A stretch of 64,000 bases of DNA, taken from positions 62,001 through 126,000 of the forward strand of contig CAJNDS010002549.1 in NCBI GenBank assembly GCA_905221605.1, given 5' to 3'. Position 1 is the first letter of the stretch; every line of letters begins with the position of its first letter. Of the stretch, positions 10,519 through 22,500 are shown one piece after another. The notes beneath the pieces were generated by a model. That model saw only the letters and a program-made list of their open reading frames with translations. It was not told where the DNA came from and ran no database searches. Source of the DNA: Symbiodinium natans. Lineage: Eukaryota; Sar; Dinophyceae; Suessiales; Symbiodiniaceae. The position numbers and the translations under genes were made by a program.

Positions 10519-12684
10519 CCGCACGACCCTGTCGAGGCCTTAGGAGGCGGCTTAGCATTTGCCCCCCTTAACCGGCAGGTTCCATGGCCTTTCATTTGGA
10601 GGGCCACTGTTTTTTGGGATCTTTTCTTGGCCTGTTTTTTGGGCTGTTTTCTTTATCTCTTTGCTCGCGCTTTCAACCCGCCTGTGCACTTTGTCAAGGC
10701 ATCTGCAGACCTTTAAGCCTTTGTCAGCCTCCGAAAAAAGGCTCCTCTGAAGGCCTTCGAAGGCGCTTGAGACCCCTTTAAGCGCGTTATTCCTGCACCG
10801 TCCTGAAAGCGTTGATAATCCAAAAGTCCCTCCAATTGACTTCCTTAAGCACATGTGAAGAAAGTCCCGATGAGTTGAAAAGAAGCTTTGAGGTGTCAAG
10901 AGAGGTCTCCAGAGGCTTCAAGAGGCTTAAGCAGGCTTCCCCGGTAAAATGAGGCTTGGATTCAAGTTTGCAAGCCAAGTCGCGGGAAGGAAGGAGGAAG
11001 CTTGGAATGGAATGGGAATGGGAATGGAAATGGAAATGGACATGGAACGTGGAAGGAAAGGAAGGATCAAAGGCAAGAAAGGAAGGAAGGAAGGCAAGAA
11101 GTAAACGCAGAAAGAGGGAAGGTCTCGAAGGACAAAAGGGCGAAGGGAAACAATACAACTTGCATGAGTTACTATTTCAAATCCTACGCAAACTCTCTGA
11201 GTATGTGCCATGTCAGAAGTCTCAGTAACAGCAAGATGAACAACAACAGCTGAGTTCGACTACGTGAAATGCTGTTGCTGTTGCCACTGCAGCTGCTGCT
11301 TCTGCTACTGCTGCTGCTGCGATTGCGACTGCTGCTATTGAAAGAGAAAAAGACACAAAGATAATCATGAACAACGAATTACTCCCACCAAGAACAAAAC
11401 TGCCAAAAACACTGCTTCAAGACAACCCAAAATAATTTTGCGCACCGAATCATTGCATCGTTGTCGTGTGTCCGCCCCCCGGCACCTCCCCTCCCCCCCT
11501 GTGCCAGTTGATTCTGTGCGACGACAACATGTTGTTTTGCATCATCAGGTCTTTGTCATTGAGTTTTGAATCGGGGGGGGGGGGGGGACTGTGTTCGTCG
11601 CGAGTTGCTAGTTGCCGCTGCTCTGCAATCAACACATGTTTGCTTCGCTGCCCCCCCAAGCAAGCGGATAAAAGCTACGAAGCAATGTAAACCCAAAAGA
11701 AATGGGTTATACAGTTATACATTTTTAGTTCGACGAAATACGAAGGGGAAGGTGGGGCACGGCACATAGCCTTCTTCCTCATTGCCGGCTACTATGAGAT
11801 TGTTTCTGTCCAGAGCCAATGGTCAGGGAGCGGTGTGTAATAGAGCACACGGGGGGAGAGGTTTATTTGTTAGCATCCTGGGCACACTGCAGCGTTGCGG
11901 GCTTGCCCATTGCAACTATGTCTGATGCCGTCCAGAAGTTGGCGGGCTCAACTTACCGAGGCTTCTAGCCTCTCTTCATGGAGATGGCATAGCCATAGCA
12001 TGTGCCACTTGCGTGAGGTAGCACTTAATTCAGTCTTTGGTGAAGACCTGGACTGGAAGACCTTGGACATGATAGGATAGATCGTTCAGCGTTATGTTAT
12101 GGGCGCATTGACTCATGAGTTCTTGTGACCAGGCCAAATGCCTGTGTCAACTGCTTTTGTCAAGCAGCATTAAAACTATGCTAGCTTGATGGACAGCGTA
12201 GTAGGCCCGTTGCAGACCTGACCCGTGCTTTTCTTGTCCACATGGCATGTTGTCGCCCACTAGGTGGCTAGACTAGATGGTCGGAGCATCGGGTTGGTGT
12301 CCAAACCCGCGATGTCGGGGGATCAGGAACAGGGCGGCACAGATTTGATTTTCAGTCTGCAGTTTCACCCGTCCTGCACAACGACAATTGGAGAGAGACA
12401 GGCATCCATCAATTGCGAGTAACAAAAGGGAGCTTCATACCAAAATCCCGCCTTCACATAGCTGCGGTGGTTCAAGCAGCATGACAGGCCTGCGACTGTT
12501 TCTCGGCTCGAGTCGCTGGGGTCCGCTGTACGCGGGCTCACGGTGTCTCCATGTCGCATCTCCCAGCGGGCTCCCACAGCGGAGGCGCAGGCTGGACTCA
12601 GCGCTGTTTTTGGGGAGAAGCGAGGAGGACCTAGCCGAGTTTAACAGGCAAGGCGCACGCATCCAACAAAGCAAGCCTGAGCTA
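10519..12684. other. Gene-poor, low-complexity region
   Basis: No supported gene. It holds GGAATG/GGAA-type repeats (about 10985-11100), a CTG-rich stretch (11268-11340) and a run of 16 G at 11572-11587. ORFs here arise from low complexity. Confidence 0.6.
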
Positions 12685-12725
12685 TGCGCGCGCGCGCGCG
12701 CGGGCGGGTGTGTGTGTGTGTGTGT

Positions 12726-12817
<92 letters not shown>
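12685..12817. repeat. (CG)n-(GT)n microsatellite
   Basis: About 18 bp of CG followed, after a short interruption, by about 105 bp of nearly pure GT. Alternating purine-pyrimidine over more than 120 bp can form Z-DNA. Confidence 0.95.
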
Positions 12818-12820
<3 letters not shown>

Positions 12821-13151
12821 TGTTTTCTTTCCGGACCTGACCCGAATGGTGGCTCGGGGCTCGGCGGTTCCGGGTTATTTAGTTGTGTGGCCAGTTTGCT
12901 TCTCTTGGGTGTGCTTGCCTGCACGCGACAATCGGAACCAGCCAAGACAGTCTCTGCTCACGGCCTCTGACACGGACAACCGTTTGGAGCGCTGGCTGCC
13001 GCAGCCATTGTTTATCGTCCTGTTTGATCCCGGTTGATTGTGTGGACTCTTGGATGACATCTGGGTCCAGGATAACAGGCGCAGTACAGGCAGGAGGCTG
13101 CGCATGTTGCACGTTCGGGAATATCGGCATTGATGCAGATGATGTGCCAGT

Positions 13152-13314
13152 GCTCTCGCTCTCGCTCTCGCTCGCGCCCGCGCTCTCTCTCTCTCTCTCC
13201 CTCTCTCTCCCTTCTTTTCTATAGACCTGAAGTCTCGATCAGCAACAATGCAAACATTGCCAACCCATATTAAAGTCATATCATATTATGGTAAGATGCG
13301 CTGCAGAGAGCGAG

Positions 13315-13350
<36 letters not shown>
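13152..13350. repeat. CT-rich and GA microsatellites
   Basis: A (CTCTCG)/(CT)n tract at 13152-13210 and a (GA)n tract at about 13305-13350, about 100 bp apart and complementary, so the pair could fold as an imperfect inverted repeat. Confidence 0.85.
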
Positions 13351-13351
<1 letters not shown>

Positions 13352-13440
13352 CTGTACGCACATAGGTATGCCTGGGTTCTAGGGAGCGCCCACAGCACAT
13401 CCGGTTTCACAAGGCTTCACACCGACTGGATCGCTAACTG

Positions 13441-13497
13441 CACGCCCCCAGGGGCGGCCCCTTCGGGGGTCAAGTGCGATGGCAGGAAGGAAGAGAG
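13441..13497 (+). repeat. GC-rich dispersed repeat (CCCTTCGGGGG type), copy 1
   Basis: Contains GGGGCGGCCCCTTCGGGGGT, then CA-(A/G)TGCG and a GA-rich run. A closely similar segment lies at 60671-60735. A GC-hairpin core (CCCCTTCGGGG) followed by a microsatellite hints at a small non-autonomous element. Confidence 0.45.
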
Positions 13498-13799
13498 TAT
13501 GAGGGAGCCCTGACCCTTACACACACACACACACACCCGGGGGAGTGAACTGACTCGCCACCCAGAGGGGAGTGTGAAACAGCACACCAGTGTCACCAAC
13601 GGACAGAGCAGCGGGCCGTCGTGGCCGGGACCCCCCGAGGGCCCCTTCGCTGGGTAGAAGAAGAAGAAGAGTGAGCGAGAGCGCAAGAGTGAGAGCGCAA
13701 GAGTGAGAGATACAAGGAGGCGAATAGGCTTTTGAAGAAGATGGAGTCGATGAAGAGGTAGGAAGATGAAGCCGAAGAGAACGAGTAATTCAACATAGA

Positions 13800-14520
13800 T
13801 TGGCGGAAAAGATGCCTAAAAAGCATAAGAAGAAAGCAAACAAGAACGGGAAGTCAGTTCATATAATGCCGAGCCCACAAAAACTCTCGCGAAGAAACCT
13901 CTCCTGCAGCCAGCAAGCAAGGGGTCTTGACACTCTGGCTGCGAAGGAGAACCAAAACCCCCCACCCGAAATACAGCGCAACAAAAACCCCGACCAACCA
14001 ACAGATGCCCATGATTTTTTCGAAGCGGCTGTGAAGCGGCCCCTTGACTGGACAGGTGTTTGCTGCTTAGATTCCGGCAAGAAGTTCAGCGGCCTGATCT
14101 CAGACACTCTGAGGCAGGCGTGTCAAGATTTCAAAACAAGATCCAGAAGAAGGACACGTTCAAAAGACGCTGTTTGGAACTCACCTTCGCCCCTGCGAAG
14201 GCAGTACCCGCACTCACAGAATGTCAGCAGCTCGTCGGCGGCACAGCCTCTGAGCACCGGGTTGGCAGGGTTGTGGCATCAAAAATCGGAAGCTCCAAGA
14301 GCCCGAGGCCTGCCTTCATCAGAAGCGGCGATCGCAGAGACATCGAAGCCTGGGGCCCCAGAAAGCTTTTTCAAGCTACTCCATCCTCGTCTACACTTCA
14401 TACACTTTCTGCCTGCCTCTTGTGTGGTTCACCTTTGCGTCTCTGTGTTCGTGGCGCTCCCGGAATCGCCATGCAGTTCGCGCAGTCGGCCCGAGACATG
14501 CCAAGGTCTTAGACCGCACA
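13800..14520 (+). CDS. Uncertain ORF, lysine-rich start
   Basis: An open frame from 13800 (M at 13812) encodes a basic start (PKKHKKKANKNGKS) and about 240 residues with no recognised domain, then runs into a CT microsatellite where it cannot be real coding. It could hold 5' exons of the gene at 14896, but I see no motif support; it may be chance. Confidence 0.15.
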
Positions 14521-14609
14521 GGGAGCCTTTCAGCGACAAGAGCATGCAGGCACGACCCACGACCCCCCTGCATGGAAATCAGTCGGGCATGCTTGCTGAT
14601 CTTGTGTTT

Positions 14610-14820
14610 TCTCTGCCTGTTTCTCTCGCTCTCTCCCTCTCTCTCCCTGACTCTCTCTCCTTCTATCGCTCCTTCTATCTCTCCCTGTGTCTCTCCCTCT
14701 CAATCTCTCCCTCTCTCCCTCCCACTCTCCCTCCCTCTCTCCCTCGCTCTCCCTCCCTCTCCTTCCCTCTCCCTCTCCCTTTCCCTCTCTCACCATCCCT
14801 CTTCTTCCCTCTCCCTCGCC
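14610..14820. repeat. CT/CCCT-rich microsatellite block
   Basis: About 200 bp of irregular CTCT/CCCT repeats just upstream of the exons at 14896. It produces false Leu/Pro/Ser ORFs. Confidence 0.9.
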
Positions 14821-14895
14821 CCTCCTGTTCTTCGGCATTCGGGACCGGGCGAAAAATCAGGATGACGATCTGTGCTGGACGCTCGCTGTGTCCAG

Positions 14896-16271
14896 GCCTC
14901 TGCCTATGCAGGCGGTTGCAATTCCTGGCTACCGTGGTCACATTGCAGGGAAGGCCACGTCTTGAATAGTCACCCACTTGAGTCCAACACTATCTCCAAC
15001 AGACTGATGACCATGGTGAATGTAGTTACTAACATGGCAGGTTTCCGAGAACCTCCATGGAGGCACCTTCGGGTCCGAAAACCAGCTGGCGACACAGTCT
15101 CTTCCTTTGAGGCTTGGATTGCTCACCTTTGCTTCCCTTCTGTCCCCCACCTTTCTTGTGGCAGGTCCATGCGCAGGACGTGGTCGGAGCCGTTCCGAGC
15201 TGTGAAGCACGACGCTGTGGCGCCCCTACGCCGAAACACTGGGGTGAGCTGATTCTTCTCCACGTGTTTTCTTCGCATGCCTTCCCTGCATGGAGACACA
15301 CAAAGAGGCCTTGGGAACTGGCAGAGGGATGGAGGCTGCTCCATGATGCCCCCCAAACCACTGAATCTGCCATGTCGCTGATATCATCGATGTCGCGATT
15401 CAAAAGTATCCAGAAGGTAGGAGGCTGGAGACTGAAGTTGGTGGACAGGTGCCGCCGCGGCTTCCAGGCTATAGTGGGTGTGGCTGGCCAGTGACTTTCA
15501 GTTGAGTCAACTTGACTCCTTGTATCACTGACGTTAAAAGTCCTGTTAATGCCAAAAGCATGCGAATGCCATAGAGAGCGCGCGCCACGAGGATCCGCAA
15601 GAGGCTCCAGTTGCGCAGACGTGACGCCTTCGTGATGCCTCCATGACAGGACAATTCCGGGCAAGCTGTCTGAGACGGTGCACGGCATGCGCTTTGCAGA
15701 AGCGAGCGAGTCGGAGCAGCCCTTAGAGCTGCTCAAGCAGGGTCGTTCATCATGACTCTTGACATGTCATACCGTCATACCCGTCATACCCCTCACTTCA
15801 GACGCAACATGTGACCGTGGTGGATTCTAAACTAGGGTTCTTCAACCCTCCCCTAAGCACTGACACTGAGCTCTTCACTGCTATCCAAAAGCAGGGTTTG
15901 TGTTGTCTCATTCTGAGCTCCTGACGAGATGTTCCGAGGCTCAGTCTTTACGGGCCTACAACCCGCAGGCCCAATTAGCACTTGCACGGTTGGACATGCC
16001 CAAAGCACTTCCTTACGACTCTGTCTCTGCGTCTGGTATTTTCTGGTAGTGGCCTGTTTGTGTCTGGCCACGGGAGGTCACCAGCGATGGCTGGCTCAAG
16101 CGTGGGGTCTGGCCAGTTGCCGCAAGCTCGGGACGTGTACATAGCATTCAGCCGCGAAGGAAGTGAAGGATTTGTGCAGCTGTGGAGGCCAGGAGGCAAG
16201 TCCCATGTCTCGCCCAGGACCGGATGCACACATACCAGTGGAACAATCGCTTCGTGCAGACGGGCGGCCAG
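14896..16271 (+). CDS. Protein with repeated ciliary microtubule-inner-protein-like modules (spliced, partial)
   Basis: Exons fit in phase: 14896 (or 14912)-14953, encoding AVAIPGYRGHIAGK, with a GC donor; 15041-15111 (VSENLHGGTFGSENQ), GC donor; 15165-15243 (SMRRTWSEPFRAVKHDAV), ended by a GTGAGC donor. A second module starts at 15650: TIPGKLSETVHGMRFAEAS to about 15741. A further exon at 16218-16271 encodes DRMHTYQWNNRFVQTGGQ. The order 'IPGYxGHIxGK - SEN(v/l)HGxTF' recalls the PGYTGH/GxTF motifs of FAM166/CIMIP2-type axonemal proteins, which line the inside of ciliary doublets. That likeness is from memory of motifs only. In-phase joins and G/C-rich third positions support coding. Start and stop codons were not found. 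A flagellar role is inferred. Confidence 0.45.
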
Positions 16272-16526
16272 GCATGTGGGTCAGCGGAGCGGGCTATGGA
16301 GAATTGAAATGCCGACGATGCATTCAATCGCGAGTTTTGAGGCAAAAGGTAAGCAGGGGCTCAGTATGGCCGAACTTGGTGGTGAGGCCCTGTTCTCACC
16401 CATGCAAGATTTCGAAAGCCTGGAGTGAGGGACTCAGCATGAAAAGCACTTGTGCAGGTATGAATGGCCTAAAGAAGTCTTAGAGTCTTAGAGTGTGTGG
16501 CCGTAACGTCTCGTCCTTCGACTGCC

Positions 16527-16810
16527 ATGGCTCAAGAGCTGTCCGTGCCCAAAAAGCCTGAGTGCTACGAATCCTTCACCAACAAAGTAACCACAGCATC
16601 CGTGGTGCACATTTCGAGCATCATCCTCATAGTTGATCGCCATGTTTCACGGTCACGCACAAGCTCCTCCCACAGCTGGCGGCTGGACCTCGACTTTCTG
16701 CATGTTGTGTGACTTCAAAGCTTCTTGGTAACTACCATTCTTGCTGTGCCCGGAAGCAGGAGACAGCCGCCGACTCCATGGCCAGCGCAGCCGGGACATG
16801 GGCAGCCAGG
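16527..16810 (+). CDS. Coding-like exons of unknown function
   Basis: An ATG at 16527 opens MAQELSVPKKPECYESFTNK and on to about residue 35, with strongly G/C-ending codons; the frame closes at 16712. A second segment, 16760-16810, after an AG acceptor encodes ETAADSMASAAGTWAAR and is followed by a GC donor. They may belong to the module gene just upstream or to a separate short gene. No family recognised. Confidence 0.3.
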
Positions 16811-17004
16811 GCTACCAGGCTTGCATGAGACACCAGGACTCATCGCCCTTCGTGGTGGCATGCTCCCGGATTTTGTGGCTTCTAGGCTCAAGCCTCTGAT
16901 GCTAGCATATTATACACAAGGTTTCAGGGACATGTATCTCAGACACAGCCATGGCATTCTTAGTGGTTCCTGGTTTCCGCGCGGGTAGGCACAACGCAGG
17001 CAAG

Positions 17005-17145
17005 AGACTTGTAGCTCATTGTAGCTCATTGTAGCTCATTGGAGCTCATTGTAGCTCATGTTTAGCTCATTCTTAGCTCATTCTAGCTCATTCTCTGCTC
17101 ATTCTCTGCTCATTCTAGCTGATTCTAGCTCATTGTAGCTCGTAC
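17005..17145. repeat. Degenerate decamer minisatellite (TAGCTCATTG)
   Basis: About 13 head-to-tail copies of a 10-11-bp unit close to TAGCTCATTG, with drift toward TCTGCTCATTC in the middle. It ends about 10 bp before the ATG at 17154, so it occupies the presumed 5' flank of that gene. Confidence 0.9.
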
Positions 17146-17153
17146 ATCACGGC

Positions 17154-18604
17154 ATGTCGTCCATGTCTCCGCTGCTGTCCGTTCTGGGGCTGAAAGCTGA
17201 CTCTGACTCCGGCTGTCTCGACCGACTTTCCCATGCCATTGCGGACTGTGTGGCCGGGCCCTGGACTTCAGTTCCCTGGTGGCTTCTGCCTGTGTTCTAC
17301 ATCCTAGGGGCAAGCTCTTATGGTTGGTGCAGGAGGCGCTTGCGGCAAAGCCTGGCCCGCACGCGGCTGTCATGGAGGAGCGAGAAGAAGTCGGAGTCCG
17401 GAGTAGGTCGAGGACCCCCTTCTGGAAAGCCCACCATCGAGGCACGCAAGAAGGCGGAGCTTGCAGCATCGGCTTTGGACTTCGGAGACAAAGCCAGTGC
17501 CATGACATACCTCACAGAGGCTATAGCCCTGGTTGACAGGTCATGGTAGATCTGAGCTGCTTAAGCCATCTTAAGCCCCCCCGCCCGTGCAGACTGTGAA
17601 AGAGCCCAAGTGGCACAAGTCCAAGCGGCTGCTCACTAGACCGGGGGGGAAAAAAACTCTGTGGACCGATTTGCTAACCAGCAGCAAGCACGTAGCAGCA
17701 TAGCAGGCTCAGACGGGAGACTTTTCAGAAGTGGAATGTTCGGCCGCAGAGCTGCGTACAGCACCTGCCTTCTGTTGCAGAGAATGTTGCGCACAAGCCT
17801 TGTAGGCGATGCTTGGGACAGGCAGGATCCGCGGCCGGCGTGTAGCAGTGTTTCTTCCTGGGCGGGGCTTTGACTGGTCATGTGCAGATTCGCACCCAGA
17901 CCGCCGCCCAGCTGGAAGGCCGGTCTAGCTTGGTGTTGCACCACAGCTTGGAACATTTGGAACACATGTGGTTGGAGGCTCTTGAGGTTGCTGGGTAGTA
18001 TTCCAGCCAGGCTCATCACGATGGCGGTCTACCCCACGGGGACCCGGCAAGTGGCTGCCTCTGCGGCGGTTTTGCAAGTCCCTTTTAAGTTTTCAGAGTT
18101 CCTTGAGAACTACTGGAGTGGTTGTGATGCCCGAGCTTTGCTCTGCTTGCTGTTACAGGCCACTACAATATTGAGGACGAGGTCGGGCACTTCAGTACCC
18201 CAAGCCTACTGCCATGTAGGGCCCATGTCGAACTTGCATTGGTCCCTTATCTTCGCATGGCTTTGCATGAGAAGGTGGGCCACAAGCTGCGAGAAGCGAT
18301 GCAAGAAGCTGCGGTGCAGTATGGTCAGCATCACAGACAGACGATGACGGGGAGAGAGATTCTTGAAGTGAATGCAGACTCCTTTGAACGCATTCAAAGC
18401 GCAGGCCGGCAGGCAATGCACAAAGGGGCGCATCTGGCAAAGAAGGCGGCCATAGCCATCTACGTGCACGCCGAGGTAGCACGTCCGCAAATCACCACGG
18501 AAGCAAAGCAAAAGCCTTTGCCACGACAATTAGCTTCTTGGGAGCTCGCGATCGTTCTTCTTTACCATCTCTCTTGTCGGCTCAGAATAAGTTATAGGCC
18601 TTAA
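17154..18604 (+). CDS. Unknown N-terminally membrane-anchored helical protein (spliced)
   Basis: The first exon starts at ATG 17154 and runs to a donor near 17540. It has a hydrophobic segment (WWLLPVFYILGASSYGW) about 40 residues in, then basic residues and a helical stretch (KAELAASALDFGDKASAM). A strongly coding-biased exon is 17888-17994 (IRTQTAAQLEGRSSLV, then HLEHMWLEALE). A third, from 18159, encodes GHYNIEDEVGHFSTPSLLP and about 120 further residues of amphipathic helix (REAMQEAAVQYGQHH; AHLAKKAAIAIYVHAEVA) to the TAA near 18604. A short segment at about 17590 (TVKEPKWHKSKRLL) may also be exonic. Two or more exon joins are unresolved. The segment before the donor resembles a TPR/MIT helix pair but no family can be named. 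Confidence 0.45.
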
Positions 18605-18865
18605 TTGTACGACATGAAAATGAAAAAGCTCATGGTTTGAACGAAGTGCATCTAAACAGGGCATCTGCGCGGAATGAATTATGAGTCCTTAGCCGACTAG
18701 CGATAAGTCCTTAGCCATTGGCACAGACACAAAAACCGAAGCACGCCGTGCCAACTTGTGTGAGCGCAAGTAGAAAGCAGCGACGAGGGCAAACCAAGCA
18801 GATCCGAGCCTGCTGGCTTTGAGCCCAAACATCCTGCCAACGATACTGGAAGCCGACACGCAAAG

Positions 18866-19510
18866 AACGCAGGTTTTCCTTGGAAGCTCTTCATCCGAGC
18901 GCGAGTCAGGAAGACAAATTTCCCAGACTTTCTGTCAACCCCCCTCTTTTTGATGCTGCTCTTAGCTTTCGTCGACTCCTGTGGATACAAGGTTTCGCTT
19001 GAGCTCGGATCGCTTGACACATCGCTAAGCGTCCACACCTTTCGGTCGCCATTCCCCACGTACGCCATAAATCTTCAGCATGATTTGGAAAGTGCCCAAA
19101 GCTCACCAGCCCGACTGAGCCTCTGTCCAGCCCCTGCTGAAGCGTCGAGGCCAGTGCCTGGACAGTCAAGGGCATCGCCTTCACTGTTGCCGTCGCTATG
19201 CTGGTGGTTTCCCTGCCACCCGGCCGAGCATGATTCCGAAGGGGTTCCCAGGCTTTCTGTGCCTTTTTCTCGTTGAACGTGCTGGCTGCCCACGGCTGCT
19301 TCGTCTAGGAAGGGTACCGACTAGGAAAGTATTGCACAGCAGTCCAGGCTCTCCCTCTTCAACGTCTTCTATGCCTTGGCCCATCCTTTGTACTACGTGC
19401 TCGCAACATATGATGTTGGCTTTGCCCATTGCTCAGCTCCCCATACGAGCGCCTCCCAAAGCCTCAAATGGCCTCTTCTTCGCGTTCTTATTTTGTTCCT
19501 GGCCCTGCTG
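18866..19510 (+). CDS. Exons of a membrane protein, possibly ABC-transporter-like
   Basis: From 18866 an open frame encodes a basic segment then a hydrophobic helix (PWKLFIRARVRKTNFPDF, then LSTPLFLMLLLAFVD), a layout like the start of ABCA-type transporters. A second segment from about 19325 in another frame encodes SRLSLFNVFYALAHPLYYVL. Both have coding-like third positions and plausible AG acceptors. No ATP-binding cassette was found downstream, so the ABC link is only a suggestion. Confidence 0.25.
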
Positions 19511-22500
19511 AGGCCTTGATCATCTTGGCAGGGCCCTGAGAGTCTACAGCGCGAGCAGTCCATGGGCACGGCAGGGTGCAGTGCAGTGCTGACAGTCCCA
19601 CGGTTGCCGAGATCATGGAGGGACCTTCGGAGTTGCAATGCGAGCACTGTGCCATGCCGGGGTCTTGTATTGCGGCTTGGAGCATAATCAGGAAGTTTCC
19701 GCAAAGACCTTGCCAGGTGGCACAAGTTGCAGACCGGCTTGTTTGGCTGGGCCTCTTTTCTGGCCTCGCGCACAGGTCACGGCTCCAGCCATGTCAGACA
19801 TGTCACTTGGTGTTCTGTTAGAGGGACTCTGACTCGGCTAGACTCAGACATGGTGCTGCAGCGCAGCCAGGCCGTTCTCTTTTCTACTTCTTTGTCGGGA
19901 CGCTGAACATGTTCATGATGCCGCCTGCTTTGTTGTTGATGTGAATTGATTTCGGCATAGCAAGAGCCTTCTGGATCCATTTGTGATGACTTCTGTTCGG
20001 CTCAACATCGGCCCAGGGAGAAATTTTGGAGTGGAACTGCGCAATCTGCATCACAGAAAGTCACATAGCATAGTAATTAGCATGAGAGCATGCACGTGAC
20101 AGCGGGCCGAAGAGGAGGAGGAGCGGGGAGGAGCGGGGAGGAGCGAGGAGGAGCGAGGAGGAGCGAGGAGGAGCGAGGAGGAACAAGTGAAGAATTCCAT
20201 CCGAACCCAAGGTAAGGGACACATAGGAAGACTTGAGTCAAAGGCGCCACACCGCCACACTTGCCACACCAATTTGTCAACATGTGGCTCACAGATTGGG
20301 CCAACAAACGGGGTGGTTTGCACGTCTGTGGATTCCAGTTCTATGCCCGAGGCCACATGATTGGCTGTGGACGATGCCGTGGGCTCAAAGATAAGTTGCT
20401 TGTGACCAAACGGCTCAATTGGCCTTGTAGCCATTGAGAAAAGCATCAAAGCCAGGATCTACTTCGGGCTTGGTGCAGGCTTGAGCTTCGCCGCTCCCTC
20501 AGCTCAAGGTGAGATCTGCTCGTGATTGCCGTGCGTGAGATCAGGTCGGCTTGCTGTCCTTGTTGGACCGTATCTTGTTGGCAGAGAATCAGGTTTTGCA
20601 TGCGTTTTCAATGGCCCAGCTCTCCCGTTCTAAGGATATGGATGCACACAGGTTTGTTGCCCGGGCCTGCGCAACCATGTCAGTGGCAACCTGCACGAGA
20701 TGGACTTCCATCGACCTGACAATGGCTCTCCTCCTCACTCTCCGCAACGACAGGGCCAGCCTCGCGCCATTGCAGCTCGACTTAGCGCTGTCTCTTGAAT
20801 GTTTCTTGTCGTCATAGGATGTCATAGGGTGTCCGCTGCATGGTTAAAAAAGTATGCCAAGGCAAATTATCCACACCAGAACTATCCAGGCCATTCTCTC
20901 TGTGTGTTCCGAAGTTCCTGTGCTAGTACCATGTGCTATTCCTTGCTCCGCTTGCGCATTGTTTCTTGTGTCGGCCTGCTTTTGGCGGTCGTATGGTGGT
21001 GACATGTTCTTGTGCTGTTTGCCGTTGTGGCTGTCCTGAGGTCATCTGCCGCACAACGCGTCCCCCACTGGGCGTGTGCCAGGAGGAAGCCCTAATCGGA
21101 TTCAGGAGCGCGGCAAGGAAGGCTGACATGTGCATACGGATTCTGGCGAATTATTGCAGGAGATGGAAAAGCTGCTGGATGCTGAATCCGGCTTGCGCTA
21201 GAGTCCGCTAGAGTCTGCTGGAGGCACATGAGCTGTTGCTATTGACAGGAAGACGCAGGGAGACCAAAGAGTCTGCCCAAAGCATGTGGTTGCTGAGCTA
21301 CGGCGGAGCTCCTTCATGTTTCTTCTTGGTGCCATGGATGCCCCGACATCACGTGACGTGACCTTTGTACTTGTAGCCTCGAGCCCCTCCTGCAAACGCA
21401 GGTGGTGTGGCACATGATTTCAACGAAATGCAGGGCTACATAAGGCCTGAAGCTGAAGGCTGAAAAAACCGAGCCCTCACGACCCGACACAGCTGAGAGC
21501 ACGTGATCAGGTAGGAGTAGGAGGGTCGATGACAAGAAGCCTGTTAAAGATCCAAAGGCCCCATACCTTTACTTGCCGCATCTTGCCGCGAGCCGAGGAT
21601 GAGCCGCAAGATGGGCACCACATTCGGCCTGCACCCGCCGCAGCCCAATCCGCACAAACCAGGCCGGGAGCCCCATGGAGTCGTTCCGACATCCCGTGCT
21701 CGCAGACATGCGCGAGAAGCTTCGTGCTTTCCATGCGTTGCAAATCGCGTTGCACATCGGGGTTTGGGCGGCTGATGGCTGCTGGCTAGACACTACGTTG
21801 TTCCATGTTTGTTCGTGGTGCCAAGAACGAACGTGAGACTACTTATGGCTTAGAGGCTTAGAGCATCTTAGAGCTTCTTGCATGTCGATAAGTCTGGATC
21901 CCCAAGTGCCCTGTTCTGGTACGGGGACGTTTGTTGATGAGACGGCAGCTTGTCAGGCGACCGGTATATTCACTCCAAGTTCGAGAAGAAGAAGGATGCC
22001 CAGAGACTAGAAGAGCTCAGGGCAGCCTTTTCGGGAGTTTTTGAAGCCTTCGGAGTCTTTGTGGGCAAACTCTCCCACGTCGTAGCTGTACTATGCTGTA
22101 CGCCAGTGCAGCCGAGAGAACCCCAAAGAATGCCCATTGAGTGCCCAATGCAGCATCCATCAGCATCCTGTCACTCCTTTGCTGGGAACTTGCTCGGAGG
22201 GTTCTTCCCCACACAACTGGCCACCAAGTCCACGTCTTGTCTTTCTGGTGATCGTGCCGTGCATTGTCGTGCCGTGCATTGTTGCCGTGGAAGGGGCACT
22301 CTCGTGCCTGCGACACCCAGCTCAAGCAATACAAATGATTGCGGCCACCGTCTGCGCAGCATCCTGCCCAGAAAGGTCCCAGTCACACAGCTGCAAAATT
22401 GTAACAAGGCAGTCCTGCACCAAGCAGTTCGGATGTGGGCCGTTTCCGATAAGGGCTTTCCTTTCGGCACCAATGGTCCTTGGGATGATGGATGCTTTGG

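Noticed and set aside
12682-12945. His/Thr- and Val/Cys-repeat ORFs
   Set aside because: They are translations of the GT/CA microsatellite in different frames.
14610-14969. The Leu/Pro/Ser-rich C-terminal half of the ORF starting at 13800
   Set aside because: It translates a CT microsatellite and overlaps the better-supported exon at 14912 in another frame.
15029-15736. 235-codon ORF on the - strand
   Set aside because: It is antisense to the in-phase exons at 15041, 15165 and 15650, so it is a shadow of them.
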